A stretch of 64,000 nucleotides of DNA from Thalassotalea piscium (GCF_030295935.1 NZ_AP027362.1:1302001-1366000), one strand, 5' to 3'; positions 17,953 to 26,968 are shown, counted from the stretch's first letter. Translations and numbers: made by a program. Notes: generated from the letters alone by a model not told the origin.

Positions 17953-17958
17953 CTTTTT

Positions 17959-18229
17959 TGTTTTTGGGTAATAGTGATTTTGTCGACGAGCATTTAGCTT
18001 TATTAAAAGATCAGAAAGATAATTTATCCGAAATACCACATAAGCAAATGCGGAAACAGGCTCTATCACTTGAAGAGTATGCTAAATCGTTATCAAATAG
18101 GGATGAAGCAATAAATGCAGCTTATTTATCAGGTGCTTATACGTTAAAAGAAGTTGGTAATTTTTTTAAGTTACACTATTCTCGAGTGAGTAAAATTGTG
18201 GCAAAAAGCAAGACCTGACCCTTAGGTTT
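17959..18229 (+). pseudogene. 5'-truncated RAYT copy 4
   Basis: It matches the complete copy from TGTTTTTGGGTAATAG to the common 3' terminus. The frame from TTG 17958 is open for 86 codons (FLGNSDFVDEHLALL onward) but lacks the catalytic domain. It has GGTAATTTT where the complete copy has GGTGATTTT, a change shared with copy 5. Confidence 0.92.
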
Positions 18230-18243
18230 TCCTTAGGTTTTCT

Positions 18244-18467
18244 AAAGATCAGAAAGATAATTTATCCGAAATACCACATAAGCAAATGCGGAAACAGGCT
18301 CTATCACTTGAAGAGTATGCTAAATCGTTATCAAATAGGGATGAAGCAATAAATGCAGCTTATTTATCAGGTGCTTATACGTTAAAAGAAGTTGGTAATT
18401 TTTTTAAGTTACACTATTCTCGAGTGAGTAAAATTGTGGCAAAAAGCAAGACCTGACCCTTAGGTTT
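18244..18467 (+). pseudogene. 5'-truncated RAYT copy 5
   Basis: It matches the complete copy from AAAGATCAGAAAG to CCCTTAGGTTT and shares the GGTAATTTT change with copy 4. Its left junction holds 14 filler bases that repeat the terminal CCTTAGGTTT, so the filler seems templated. Its right end abuts an HlyD-like coding remnant. Confidence 0.92.
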
Positions 18468-18471
18468 CTTA

Positions 18472-18567
18472 GTAACGGTAGAAATAAAAACAGGTACTCG
18501 GCGATTAATGGAGTTTTTACTAGCGCCATTAATGCGTGGGGTGAGTGAAGGAGCGCGTGAGAGATAG
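18472..18567 (+). pseudogene. C-terminal remnant of an HlyD-type membrane fusion protein
   Basis: The frame GTA-ACG-GTA gives VTVEIKTGTRRLMEFLLAPL followed by MRGVSEGARER and a TAG stop. This matches the C-terminus of type I secretion adaptors (KTG-x-RR-x-x-EFLL-x-PL...RER). Everything upstream is replaced by RAYT copy 5, so only about 32 codons survive. Confidence 0.75.
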
Positions 18568-18612
18568 TTAATGAAAAAATATAAATTATTAGTTTTGTTA
18601 ATGGAGTTAGGT

Positions 18613-19467
18613 ATGAAAAGTATATATAAAATTTTTTTACTTCTTGTTGGGAGTTTACTTATATCAGTTGCTCAGGCTGATAATTACCTTTTAACCATGA
18701 GCAAAAATGATGATGTTTGCCAGCATTTATATCAGGTTTTTAATATGGATGTACGTCATAAAGGCAAACTTGCCTTGGGTGAACATAAAGAATTCAACTG
18801 GTTAAAATGGGATCAAGACTTTTTTATGATTAAGCGTAAGCGCCATATTGAGCCAAACTTTGCTGACGAATTAATCTCTAAAGTTGGAAAACAAGAGGAA
18901 TATGCCACTTATACTAAATATCCTAAAAAAGGGGCTTATTTTGATATTGATAATAATGGCGAAGATGAGTTTATTACCTTTCAACGTAATGGCGCGAGTA
19001 CATTTGAAAACAGAGCCTATGACAGTATATACGTATATAAGGGGAATGCATTAACAAAGCTTTCAGGTGCTGAGCGTAATAAACAGTACACACTTGAAAT
19101 GGGCTATTTAGGCAGCCTAATTGACAGTTACACCTTAAAAGAGTATCCAATCAAAGAAACGACAGTTTATAAAAATGGTCATACTAACTATTATTGGCCA
19201 CATATATCTGACCCATTTATACGCCCACTGCTGTTTAATAACACTTATTTCATCGCATTATTTGGCAATGTTGATACACATATCAGTGACCCCTTACGCG
19301 CATATAATCAAACTATTGATGAAAAAAATGCCATAGCAGTGGTTACATTCACGCCATCTTATGATCCTGAGCAAATAAAGCTTCAACCTAGTTTACTTAG
19401 TACAGGGAAGCCTTCAAACGAAACGCAAGATATTTGTTATTTTGTAAAAACACAGGTTATTCAATAG
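18613..19467 (+). CDS. Secreted protein of unknown function
   Basis: ATG 18613 is chosen because it gives a clean signal peptide, MKSIYKIFLLLVGSLLISVA ending AQA-DN, with GGAG at 18602-18605; an in-frame ATG at 18571 would place 14 polar residues ahead of it. The mature protein of about 260 residues has DIDNNGEDEFITFQRNG near its middle, a calcium-binding-like DxDxxG repeat motif as in FG-GAP or EF-hand loops, and three Cys residues after export. The family is not recognised. Its upstream neighbour is the HlyD remnant, so the original operon context is lost. Confidence 0.7.
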   Translation: MKSIYKIFLLLVGSLLISVAQADNYLLTMSKNDDVCQHLYQVFNMDVRHKGKLALGEHKEFNWLKWDQDFFMIKRKRHIEPNFADELISKVGKQEEYATYTKYPKKGAYFDIDNNGEDEFITFQRNGASTFENRAYDSIYVYKGNALTKLSGAERNKQYTLEMGYLGSLIDSYTLKEYPIKETTVYKNGHTNYYWPHISDPFIRPLLFNNTYFIALFGNVDTHISDPLRAYNQTIDEKNAIAVVTFTPSYDPEQIKLQPSLLSTGKPSNETQDICYFVKTQVIQ

Positions 19468-19499
19468 GGAAATAAATAATGAAACTTAGTATGGACATA

Positions 19500-19617
19500 A
19501 GGGGTCAGGTCTTTCTTTTTGCCTTTTGGTTAATCAGAACTAACCTAAAGCTATCGTATGATTAAAATTAGGCGGATGATGTTATAGCGAGGGCGTATAG
19601 ATTAGCGTTTTCAGGTT
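19500..19617 (+). mobile_element. Detached 5' end of a RAYT element
   Basis: GGGGTCAGGTCTTTC and the following leader match 16740-16857 of the complete element, with about 15 differences. The start codon is lost (GTTATAGCGAGG in place of GTTATGGCGAGG) and homology stops at TTTTCAGGT. It is the only copy here that keeps the left end but not the right end, and it is older than the tails. Confidence 0.85.
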
Positions 19618-19625
19618 GTTCTAAA

Positions 19626-20156
19626 TTAATCTTTAGCTTTTTCCACTTTCCCCGCTTTAATTGCTTTTTTCTCAGCCCGCCGACGTTGAAAAAACGTGGA
19701 TAATTGCTCACTGCATTGCTCGGCTAATACTCCTGAAACCACATCAATTTGATGATTTAATTTATCATGATGGGTAAGACAAAAAACGCTGCCAGCACTA
19801 CCGGTTTTAAGATCTGCCGCGCCAAACACTAAGCGTTTAATGCGACTATGCACCAATAAACCTGCGCACATAGGGCAAGGCTCTAAAGTAACGTATAAAG
19901 TGCAATCGATCATGCGATAATTATTAAGCACGTTACCCGCTTGGCGAATAGCTAACATTTCAGCATGGGCGGAAGGGTCATTAAGCATGATTGATTGATT
20001 ATAACCTTCACCAATAATTTCATTATTAGCAACTACCACTGCGCCTACCGGTATTTCATTATGCTGCTGGGCAATATCAGCTAATGCGAATGCCCGTTGC
20101 ATAAATTGAATATCAAGTAAATGCTGCTCTTCAGTGTTTGTTATAATTTCTGTCAT
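19626..20156 (-). CDS. tadA: tRNA-specific adenosine deaminase
   Basis: This 176-residue protein converts A34 to inosine in tRNA-Arg(ACG). Zinc ligands are H64 with catalytic E66 in SAHAEMLAI, and C94 and C97 in LEPCPMCAG. The N-terminus of 15 residues and the basic C-terminal tail (RRRAEKKAIKAGKVEKAKD) bracket a normal cytidine-deaminase-like fold. It ends the hemW-side gene cluster, 24 bases after hemW, so co-transcription is likely. The stop lies next to the detached RAYT end. Confidence 0.95.
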   Translation of the reverse strand: MTEIITNTEEQHLLDIQFMQRAFALADIAQQHNEIPVGAVVVANNEIIGEGYNQSIMLNDPSAHAEMLAIRQAGNVLNNYRMIDCTLYVTLEPCPMCAGLLVHSRIKRLVFGAADLKTGSAGSVFCLTHHDKLNHQIDVVSGVLAEQCSEQLSTFFQRRRAEKKAIKAGKVEKAKD

Positions 20157-20180
20157 GTTATAAGGCCATTGGGTGCTGCT

Positions 20181-21359
20181 TTACGAAACTAAGAACAATT
20201 CTAATAAATCATTAAGATAACGGTGACCTAGCTCAGTTACCTGCCAATGTGAGTCAGTATGGCTCATCAAGCCTTTCGCTTCTGCGAGCGTTAGCGCAGG
20301 TTGTATTGCTTCGGAACTAAGCCCAGTGGTTTGTTCAAAGTGTTCAAGGGTAAAAGCTTGTTTTAGACGCAGTAAGTTCATCATAAACTCGAACGGCAGT
20401 TCGTCTTCTGAAACTATAATTAGTTTATCTAATGCCTCACGATCTTGATCTAAGTAACCTTTAGGGTGTTTTACTTTAACTGTTCGTGTAATGGTGTTAT
20501 TAGTGGTATCGGTAATTTTACCGTGAGCACCACAGCCAATCCCAAGGTAGTCACCAAACTGCCAATAGTTAAGGTTATGCTGGCATCGCTTATCGGCTTT
20601 ACTATTGGCTTTACTATAGGCTGAAATTTCATATTGTTGATAACCTGCCTCTGCAAGTAGTACAAGGCCTTGTTCTTGAATATCCCAAAGGGTATCGTCT
20701 TGCGGTAGCTTAGGTGGTTTTGAATAAAAGGCGGTATTAGGTTCAATGGTAAGCTGGTACCATGAAATATGATCAGGGTTTAATGATATTGCGATGCGTA
20801 AATCGTCTAAGGCATTTTCTAACGACTGGTTAGGTAAACCATGCATTAAGTCTAAATTAAAGCTTGTTATTCCTGCTGTTTTGGCAAGTTGTACGGCAAT
20901 TTTAGCTTGTTCGCTGTCGTGAATACGCCCTAGCTTTATCAGCTTATCGGAGGCAAAGCTTTGTACGCCTATTGAAAGGCGAGTAACTCCAGCTTTGGCA
21001 AAACCTTTAAACTTATCGGCTTCTACTGTACCCGGATTGGCTTCTAAAGTTATTTCAATGTCACTGTTATGGTCAAAGCGAGCCAGTACTTGTTCAAGTA
21101 TTGAACCAATTCCTTGAGCTGAAAATAAACTTGGCGTGCCGCCGCCAATAAAAATACTGTGCAGTGGGCGGTTTGTTAATGAAAAGCGTTTAATATCATC
21201 ATCTAAATCTTTAATTAACTGAATAATATACGCTTGTTCTGGTATTTCTTTTTGGCCTTTACCTTTGCCAAATTCATGTGAATTAAAGTCGCAATACGGA
21301 CATTTTTGTACACACCAAGGAATATGAATGTAGAGCGAAAGGGGAGGGGCAGTCAGCAT
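20181..21359 (-). CDS. hemW: Radical SAM heme chaperone HemW
   Basis: This 392-residue protein has the radical-SAM cluster motif C16-x3-C20-x2-C23 in IPWCVQKCPYCDF, then FIGGGTPSLF and the C-terminal HemN-like domain. HemW binds heme and delivers it to respiratory enzymes; it is not the coproporphyrinogen oxidase HemN, which is longer and has extra N-terminal residues. It starts 3 bases after the rdgB stop, as in E. coli (rdgB-hemW). The start MLTAPPLSLYIHIPWC is normal for the family. Confidence 0.93.
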   Translation of the reverse strand: MLTAPPLSLYIHIPWCVQKCPYCDFNSHEFGKGKGQKEIPEQAYIIQLIKDLDDDIKRFSLTNRPLHSIFIGGGTPSLFSAQGIGSILEQVLARFDHNSDIEITLEANPGTVEADKFKGFAKAGVTRLSIGVQSFASDKLIKLGRIHDSEQAKIAVQLAKTAGITSFNLDLMHGLPNQSLENALDDLRIAISLNPDHISWYQLTIEPNTAFYSKPPKLPQDDTLWDIQEQGLVLLAEAGYQQYEISAYSKANSKADKRCQHNLNYWQFGDYLGIGCGAHGKITDTTNNTITRTVKVKHPKGYLDQDREALDKLIIVSEDELPFEFMMNLLRLKQAFTLEHFEQTTGLSSEAIQPALTLAEAKGLMSHTDSHWQVTELGHRYLNDLLELFLVS

Positions 21360-21362
21360 CGG

Positions 21363-21977
21363 TTATTTTACTTTTTTTAAGTGTTGAACTAATTGTTTTA
21401 AGGCTTGAGCACGATGACTCAATTGATTCTTTAATTCTCGTGGTAATTGTGCTGAGGTCATTTGTTGTGCTTCAAGCCAAAATAAAGGATCGTAGCCGAA
21501 GCCTTGCTCACCTTTAGCCTCGGTTAAAATACTGCCTTCCCAAACACCATGACAAACAACAGGGGTTGGGTCTAAATGATGTTGCATGAACACTAAAACA
21601 CAGTGAAAACGTGCGCTACGGTTTTCAACACCCTGCATTTCTTTTAATAACTTGGCATTATTGAGCGCATCGTTTGCACGCTCACCGGCGTAACGGGCTG
21701 AATAGATACCGGGCGCGCCGTTTAACGCATCAACTTCTAGCCCCGAGTCGTCGGCTATTGCGGGTAAACCAGTAATTTGAGCTGCATGTCTGGCTTTAAT
21801 AATCGCATTTTCAATAAACGTTGTACCTGTTTCGTCGGCGTCGGAAACATTAAACTCGCTTTGAGGTTTGATATTAATACCATATTGAGTCAGTAAATTA
21901 TCTAGCTCTTTAACTTTACCAGGATTACCCGTTGCGAGTACTATTGTTGAATTGGACTTTTGCATGAATGTTGACAT
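21363..21977 (-). CDS. rdgB: dITP/XTP pyrophosphatase
   Basis: This 204-residue Ham1/RdgB protein hydrolyses non-canonical purine triphosphates (dITP, XTP) to monophosphates and protects DNA from base misincorporation. Motifs seen: [13 protein letters not shown] near the start, [32 protein letters not shown] and SHRAQAL near the end. The first ATG at 21977 or the second at 21965 ([14 protein letters not shown]) could be used; the second fits the family better. It is the first gene of rdgB-hemW-tadA on the minus strand. Confidence 0.94.
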   Translation of the reverse strand: MSTFMQKSNSTIVLATGNPGKVKELDNLLTQYGINIKPQSEFNVSDADETGTTFIENAIIKARHAAQITGLPAIADDSGLEVDALNGAPGIYSARYAGERANDALNNAKLLKEMQGVENRSARFHCVLVFMQHHLDPTPVVCHGVWEGSILTEAKGEQGFGYDPLFWLEAQQMTSAQLPRELKNQLSHRAQALKQLVQHLKKVK

Positions 21978-22084
21978 AAGTTGGCTTGCCCTAAAGCGTA
22001 TTTTTTATCAGTGCGCATCATACCTTAATATCAATAAAAGGGGGAGTATGTGCGAGTGTTATTTTAATTGATTAAGGGTTTACT

Positions 22085-22989
22085 ATGTCACTAAAGGATA
22101 GCTTTTTAGGCTTAATTATTATTTGTCTTTGGGGTTTTAATTTTATTGTTATTGCGTTGGGTGTTGAAAGCATTCCACCGTTATTAATGGGGGCATTACG
22201 TTTTCTCTGTGTGGCATCACTCGGTTCACTTTTTGTTAAAAAACCATCTATTCCATGGCATTGGATGGCAGCTTATGCGCTAACACTTTGCTTTGGTCAA
22301 TTCGCTTTTTTATTTAGCGCAATGGCTTATGGTATGCCTGCCGGATTAGCTTCACTAGTACTGCAATCTCAAGCGGTTTTTACCTTAATATTTTCAGCGA
22401 TTATGTTAAAAGAAGTGATCAAACTACCACAAATATTCGCTATGGTAATTGCTGGAATTGGCTTAACAGTTATAGGTTTTTCCGGTGCAGATACTCCGAT
22501 GACTTTATTAGGCTTTGTGCTAACTATCGTTGCGGCAATAAGCTGGGCAATAGGTAATGTAGTCAACCGTGTAATTAATCAACGTGGTTATAAAGCAAGC
22601 ATAGGTTTAGTGGTTTGGTCGTCTTGGATCGCATTTATTCCATTCTTACTTTCTAGTTATTTTTTGAAGGGCAGGAAGCCATTATCTCCGCACTGACTAA
22701 TTTTAACCTTATCTCAGTCGGCGTAATTTTATATTTAACTTTTGGTGCCTCAATATTAGGTTACAGTTTATGGAGTTATTTACTGCAACATTATCCTACT
22801 GGACAAGTTGCGCCGTTAACCTTAGGCGTGCCCGTTGTTGGCTTAATTTGTGCTACGCTGTTTTTAAAAGAAACACTCTCACTCCAACAGGGCATCGGTG
22901 GACTGCTAGTCATGCTAGGTTTGATCGTCAATACAGTGGGAGGAAAATTTAAATTCAAGAGAAAGGTGAACAGCGAAAAAGCGGTGTAG
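22085..22989 (+). pseudogene. EamA/DMT-family exporter with a frameshift in a T run
   Basis: The first half (22085-22696, 203 residues, MSLKDSFLGLIIICLWGFNF) holds six or so membrane helices and an EamA repeat. It runs out of frame after SSYF. One extra T in the six-T run at 22660-22665 would continue as SYFFEGQEAIISALTNFNLI, and the second half then runs open to TAG at 22989 with the expected EamA residues LGYSLWSYLLQHYPTGQVAP and LTLGVPVVGLICATLFLKE. The combined length, about 301, is normal. It could be a pseudogene, a phase-variable gene or a read error. This family exports amino acids or metabolites; the substrate is unknown. Confidence 0.88.
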
Positions 22990-23017
22990 CTTTCATGCTG
23001 TTCATTATTAACTAAGC

Positions 23018-23458
23018 TCAGTCAACATAAAATTTTTGTGAGAAGCTTAACGTGTGTGTTTCTTTACCGTCGGTAATGGTTAAGTCGAAATTAATAGTTT
23101 CGTCGTTGCGATAACTCACTTGGCCAAGGTAATAAATTGCATCACCTTCTTTTACTTCGGTAAATTCAAGTGTTTTACTTTGACCTGCTAAGTTTTTGGC
23201 AGTGCCTGTAATACGTACTGTTTTAGCTGGGTTGCCTTCAATGGTATTGTCCATTACAGAAATGTTAACTAAACCATTATAACGACTGCGAACAATGTTG
23301 TAGGCTTTAGCTACTTCAGGCGTTAAAAATGTTGCATCAATCGCAATATAATGCACGTTCATACTGCCGAGCTTTTTCATGTTTTCGGCGACTGTTTGAA
23401 ATGAAACTAACCATACAAACAATAGTGTAAAAACACTTTTAAAAAATAAGTTATTCAT
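23018..23458 (-). CDS. DUF4426 periplasmic protein
   Basis: This 146-residue protein starts at ATG 23458 (MNNLFFKSVFTLLFVWLVSF), giving a signal peptide cut near QTVAE. The mature part includes MKKLGSMNVHYIAIDATFLTP, VRSRYNGLVNISVMD and YLGQVSYRNDETINFDL, typical of DUF4426. The function is unknown. In Alteromonadales it sits downstream of yggT, as here (61 bases), suggesting one operon yggS-proC-yggT-DUF4426. An upstream frame extension to 23512 has no ribosome site. Confidence 0.82.
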   Translation of the reverse strand: MNNLFFKSVFTLLFVWLVSFQTVAENMKKLGSMNVHYIAIDATFLTPEVAKAYNIVRSRYNGLVNISVMDNTIEGNPAKTVRITGTAKNLAGQSKTLEFTEVKEGDAIYYLGQVSYRNDETINFDLTITDGKETHTLSFSQKFYVD

Positions 23459-23519
23459 AATATTACTCTTTTTAATATATAGCTTAAAACATAGCCTTGG
23501 CTGTTCTAACAATGAGTTG

Positions 23520-24074
23520 TTACAACATACCCCAGTATGGGATCCAACCTGATAATAAAATATTAATTACATTAAGTAATAAAAAGGCGATTAATACCGA
23601 TAAGTCTAGGCCTCCAATACTGGGTACTATGCGGCGAATAGGGTTTAAAAAAGGCTCTGTTAGTTGGTGGAATATAACTTGTGTAGGGTTGTAGCCTTGC
23701 ACCACCCAACTCATTATTGCCATTATTAACATTGCTACAAATAATAAAAAACCTACTTGTTTTATTGAAAACAGAAAACCAAAATACAGCGCTGATACCG
23801 GGTCGAAAGGCCCGCCATTCATCATTGGGATAATTATATATTTAGAAGTCGAAACTAATAGTATTAACACTATCGTTGCAATATCTAAACCAGCAAACCC
23901 GGGTATAACTCGGCGTAGCGGTATAACCAAAGGGTTAGTAACTTTTACAATAAATTGGCTTAAAGGATTGTAAAAGTCTGCTTTTACTACTTGAAGCCAT
24001 ACACGAAAAATTAATACTAGAACAAAAGTATCTAAAACAAACTTAAGCAAATAATTAATTGCTTCCATTACCAA
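23520..24074 (-). CDS. yggT: YggT family membrane protein
   Basis: This 184-residue inner-membrane protein contains two tandem YggT repeats, each with a hydrophobic helix, an FRVWLQVV or SWVVQGYNP turn, and a PLRRVIPGFAGLD or PIRRIVPSIGGLD motif. Family members are linked to osmotic stress and membrane or cell-division organisation; the biochemical role is unclear. It follows proC by 30 bases, its usual position. Confidence 0.92.
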   Translation of the reverse strand: MVMEAINYLLKFVLDTFVLVLIFRVWLQVVKADFYNPLSQFIVKVTNPLVIPLRRVIPGFAGLDIATIVLILLVSTSKYIIIPMMNGGPFDPVSALYFGFLFSIKQVGFLLFVAMLIMAIMSWVVQGYNPTQVIFHQLTEPFLNPIRRIVPSIGGLDLSVLIAFLLLNVINILLSGWIPYWGML

Positions 24075-24104
24075 ACTCCAAAGTTATTATTCGTATTTAC
24101 ACTA

Positions 24105-24920
24105 TTAATTGCTATTCTCAGCCATTTCTTTAGCACGATGCAAGGCACTATCCATTGCATTTGTTACAAGTTGTTCCAAGCCACCATCAATTAATGTGGT
24201 TAGCGCCGCTTGCGTAGTACCACCTTTCGATGTCACGTTCTTTCGTAATTGGCTAATGGGTAAGTCGTTATTAATTACCATTTGTGCAGCGCCAAGTGCT
24301 GTTTGTTGTACTAATTCTCGGCTTTCTTGTTCAGTAAAGCCTAAGGCTATTGCTTTGTTTTGCATTGCTTCCATAAACAAGAAAAAATAAGCAGGGGCAG
24401 AGCCTGAAACTGCAATAATATGGTCTATTTCAGCTTCAGTATTAAGCCATTTTATGATGCCAACAGATTTCATAAATTCGGCTGTTTGTTGTTTTTGGTT
24501 TTCGCTTACATCAATTGAAGCATATAAACCGCTTACGCCGTAACCTAATTGCGATGGCGTATTTGGCATTACTCTGATCACAGGGTATTGACCATTTAAG
24601 GCTTGTTGAATTTGTTCTATGGTACAACCGGCAGCAACCGAGACAAAACACTTGTTTTCTATCGCTGTTTCAGTTGCAATCTCTTGGCATACTTGTGCAA
24701 TTAAGTGAGGCTTTACCCCTAAAATTACATAATCAGCAAAAGCAACAGCTTCTATATTTGAACTCGTATGCAACACTCCATATTGCTCGCTAAGCGCTTC
24801 ACGCTTTGGCGCCGAAGGATTTGCAACAATAATGTTTTGTGGATTAAACCCTTTATTGACTAACCCTGAAAGAATGGCGCCATTCATATTTCCTGCACCT
24901 ATAAATGCTAATTTGGTCAT
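24105..24920 (-). CDS. proC: Pyrroline-5-carboxylate reductase
   Basis: This 271-residue enzyme reduces P5C to proline with NADPH. The N-terminal Rossmann loop is IGAGNMNGAILSGLV; the dimerisation domain contains SGSAPAYFFLFMEAM and the signature segment LRKNVTSKGGTTQAAL near residue 225. The length matches E. coli (269). It is followed by yggT and preceded 174 bases upstream by yggS. Confidence 0.96.
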   Translation of the reverse strand: MTKLAFIGAGNMNGAILSGLVNKGFNPQNIIVANPSAPKREALSEQYGVLHTSSNIEAVAFADYVILGVKPHLIAQVCQEIATETAIENKCFVSVAAGCTIEQIQQALNGQYPVIRVMPNTPSQLGYGVSGLYASIDVSENQKQQTAEFMKSVGIIKWLNTEAEIDHIIAVSGSAPAYFFLFMEAMQNKAIALGFTEQESRELVQQTALGAAQMVINNDLPISQLRKNVTSKGGTTQAALTTLIDGGLEQLVTNAMDSALHRAKEMAENSN

Positions 24921-25094
24921 ATATCTCCTAAAAAATGTGTAGCCATCAACCGCAAAACTGTGCTTTTTTTATTGATTTTAACATCGCTAATTTTAACAAC
25001 GAAAAGTTGAGTTGTGGTTAAATGGTATTTATTTCAATTATCTTTTCAATTAATTGAACGAATATAAACTGGTGCAATTTTAACATAGTGAGGC

Positions 25095-25766
25095 TTATCT
25101 TTCACCAAAAATGGCGGTACCAATGCGCACCATAGTTGAGCCAGCATTAATTGCATCGTTTAAATCGCCAGACATTCCCATTGATAAGGTATCAACTGTA
25201 TTATAGCGTTGCTTTAATGTAGTAAACAGCTTGTGCATTTGATTAAAGCTTTGCGCCGCATTATTTTTCTCAGGGATCGCCATTAAGCCTCTTAAGGTTA
25301 AATTTGGCGACAAAGCTACCTGCTCTGCAAGGGTGTTAACTTCGTTAATTGCAATGCCAGATTTTGTACTTTCTTGGCTAATATTCACTTGTAAACAAAT
25401 GTTTAGCGGGGTATGGTTGCAAGACCTTTGATCATTTAAGCGAGTGATAACTTTGGCTCTATCAACACTTTGTACCCAATCAAAATTTTCAGCAATAAGC
25501 TTTGTTTTATTCGACTGAATAGGGCCAATATAATGCCAAACAATATCCTGCAAATGTTTCAATTGACTAATTTTGTCAACCGCCTCTTGAATATAGTTTT
25601 CACCAAAGCTGAGTTGCCCCGTATGGTAAGCTTGCTTAATCAATTCAATAGGTTTTGTTTTACTTACAGCCAGCAAAGTAACTTGCTCGGGCGATCTGTT
25701 AGCTTGTTCACAAGCACTTTTTATTTGCAGATTAACTGCTGCAATATTATCTTTAATACACATCAT
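25095..25766 (-). CDS. yggS: PLP homeostasis protein (YggS/PLPBP)
   Basis: This 223-residue fold-type III PLP protein has its cofactor lysine K36 in LLAVSKTKPIELI, followed by FGENYIQEAVDKI, WHYIGPIQSNKTK and SMGMSGDLNDAI, all family signatures. It has no catalytic domain beyond the barrel; it buffers PLP and affects amino-acid balance. ATG 25766 or the next codon starts it. It is divergent from pilT with only 59 bases between, the usual pilT/yggS layout. Confidence 0.95.
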   Translation of the reverse strand: MMCIKDNIAAVNLQIKSACEQANRSPEQVTLLAVSKTKPIELIKQAYHTGQLSFGENYIQEAVDKISQLKHLQDIVWHYIGPIQSNKTKLIAENFDWVQSVDRAKVITRLNDQRSCNHTPLNICLQVNISQESTKSGIAINEVNTLAEQVALSPNLTLRGLMAIPEKNNAAQSFNQMHKLFTTLKQRYNTVDTLSMGMSGDLNDAINAGSTMVRIGTAIFGER

Positions 25767-25825
25767 AAAATTAAGTATAGCCTTTCAGCTTTTCGCTGGA
25801 AATCTGTTAAATCAAAGAGGTTTTT

Positions 25826-26869
25826 ATGGATATTACCGAATTACTCGCGTTTAGCGTAGAAAATAATGCATCTGATTTACATCTTTCTACCGGCATTCCT
25901 CCTTCAATTCGCGTTGATGGTGATGTTAGAAAATTAAATATTCCAGCGTTTGACGCTAAAGATGTTAATGGTCTTGTTTATGACATTATGAATGATAGAC
26001 AGCGAAAAGAGTACGAAGAAAACTTAGAGGTCGATTTTTCATTCGAAGTACCAAATTTAGCACGTTTTAGGGTGAATGCGTTTAATCAAAACCGTGGGCC
26101 GTCGGCAGTATTTCGTACCATTCCTAGTAAAGTGCTTTCGCTTGAAGAGCTTGGTTGCCCTGATATTTTTAGAGATATTTCTGACACCCCTCGTGGTTTA
26201 GTGCTTGTTACAGGCCCTACTGGTTCGGGTAAATCAACTACGCTAGCGGCTATGGTTGACTATATTAACAAAAATAAATATCACCATATTTTAACCATTG
26301 AAGACCCGATAGAATTTGTTCATGAAAATAAATCGTGTTTAATTAACCAACGGGAAGTACACCGTGATACATTAAGTTTTAATAATGCGCTACGTTCTGC
26401 GCTTCGTGAAGACCCTGATGTTATTCTTGTGGGTGAAATGCGAGATTTAGAAACCATTCGTTTAGCAATGACAGCAGCAGAAACGGGCCATTTAGTCTTT
26501 GGTACCTTGCATACAACTTCAGCACCAAAAACAATAGACCGTATTATTGATGTGTTTCCAGCCGAAGAAAAGTCTATGGTGCGTTCAATGTTATCTGAAT
26601 CATTACGTGCGGTAATTTCACAAACGCTAGTTAAAAAAGTTGGCGGCGGACGCGTAGCTGCGCATGAAATTATGATAGGTGTTCCAGCTATTCGTAACTT
26701 AATTCGTGAAGACAAAATTGCACAAATGTATTCAGCTATTCAAACGGGTATGTCGCATGGTATGCAAACAATGGATCAATGTTTACAAAACTTGGTTAAT
26801 CGCGGCATGATTTCGCGCCAAGATGCGATGGAAAAAGCGGCAGATAAAAATCAATTTAAAACATATTAG
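25826..26869 (+). CDS. pilT: Type IV pilus retraction ATPase PilT
   Basis: The 347-residue hexameric ATPase retracts type IV pili and drives twitching. Seen: N-terminal PAS-like domain with ENNASDLHLSTG, Walker A GPTGSGKST at 130-138, Asp box region TIEDPIEFVHEN, Walker B DPDVILVGEMRD, His box TLHTTSAPKTIDRI, and AIRNLIREDKIAQM, the PilT-specific AIRNLIRE motif. The length is standard (344-347). pilU follows after 218 bases. Confidence 0.97.
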   Translation: MDITELLAFSVENNASDLHLSTGIPPSIRVDGDVRKLNIPAFDAKDVNGLVYDIMNDRQRKEYEENLEVDFSFEVPNLARFRVNAFNQNRGPSAVFRTIPSKVLSLEELGCPDIFRDISDTPRGLVLVTGPTGSGKSTTLAAMVDYINKNKYHHILTIEDPIEFVHENKSCLINQREVHRDTLSFNNALRSALREDPDVILVGEMRDLETIRLAMTAAETGHLVFGTLHTTSAPKTIDRIIDVFPAEEKSMVRSMLSESLRAVISQTLVKKVGGGRVAAHEIMIGVPAIRNLIREDKIAQMYSAIQTGMSHGMQTMDQCLQNLVNRGMISRQDAMEKAADKNQFKTY

Positions 26870-26949
26870 CACTGCTGTGGTTGTTTAATGTTAATTTTAG
26901 TTTCTGCTATTACCCTGTTTCTTTCTTGGCTAATGGGCTTTAGTACTGA

Positions 26950-26968
26950 TACCGTGCAAAGCACGGTA
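26950..26968. other. Hairpin between pilT and pilU
   Basis: TACCGTGC-AAA-GCACGGTA is a perfect 8-bp stem with a 3-base loop. There is no T run on either side, so a terminator is doubtful; it may be an mRNA stability or processing structure. Confidence 0.4.

Noticed and set aside
17958-18218. 86-codon frame in RAYT copy 4 as a separate gene
   Set aside because: It is only the C-terminal part of the transposase, without start context or catalytic residues.
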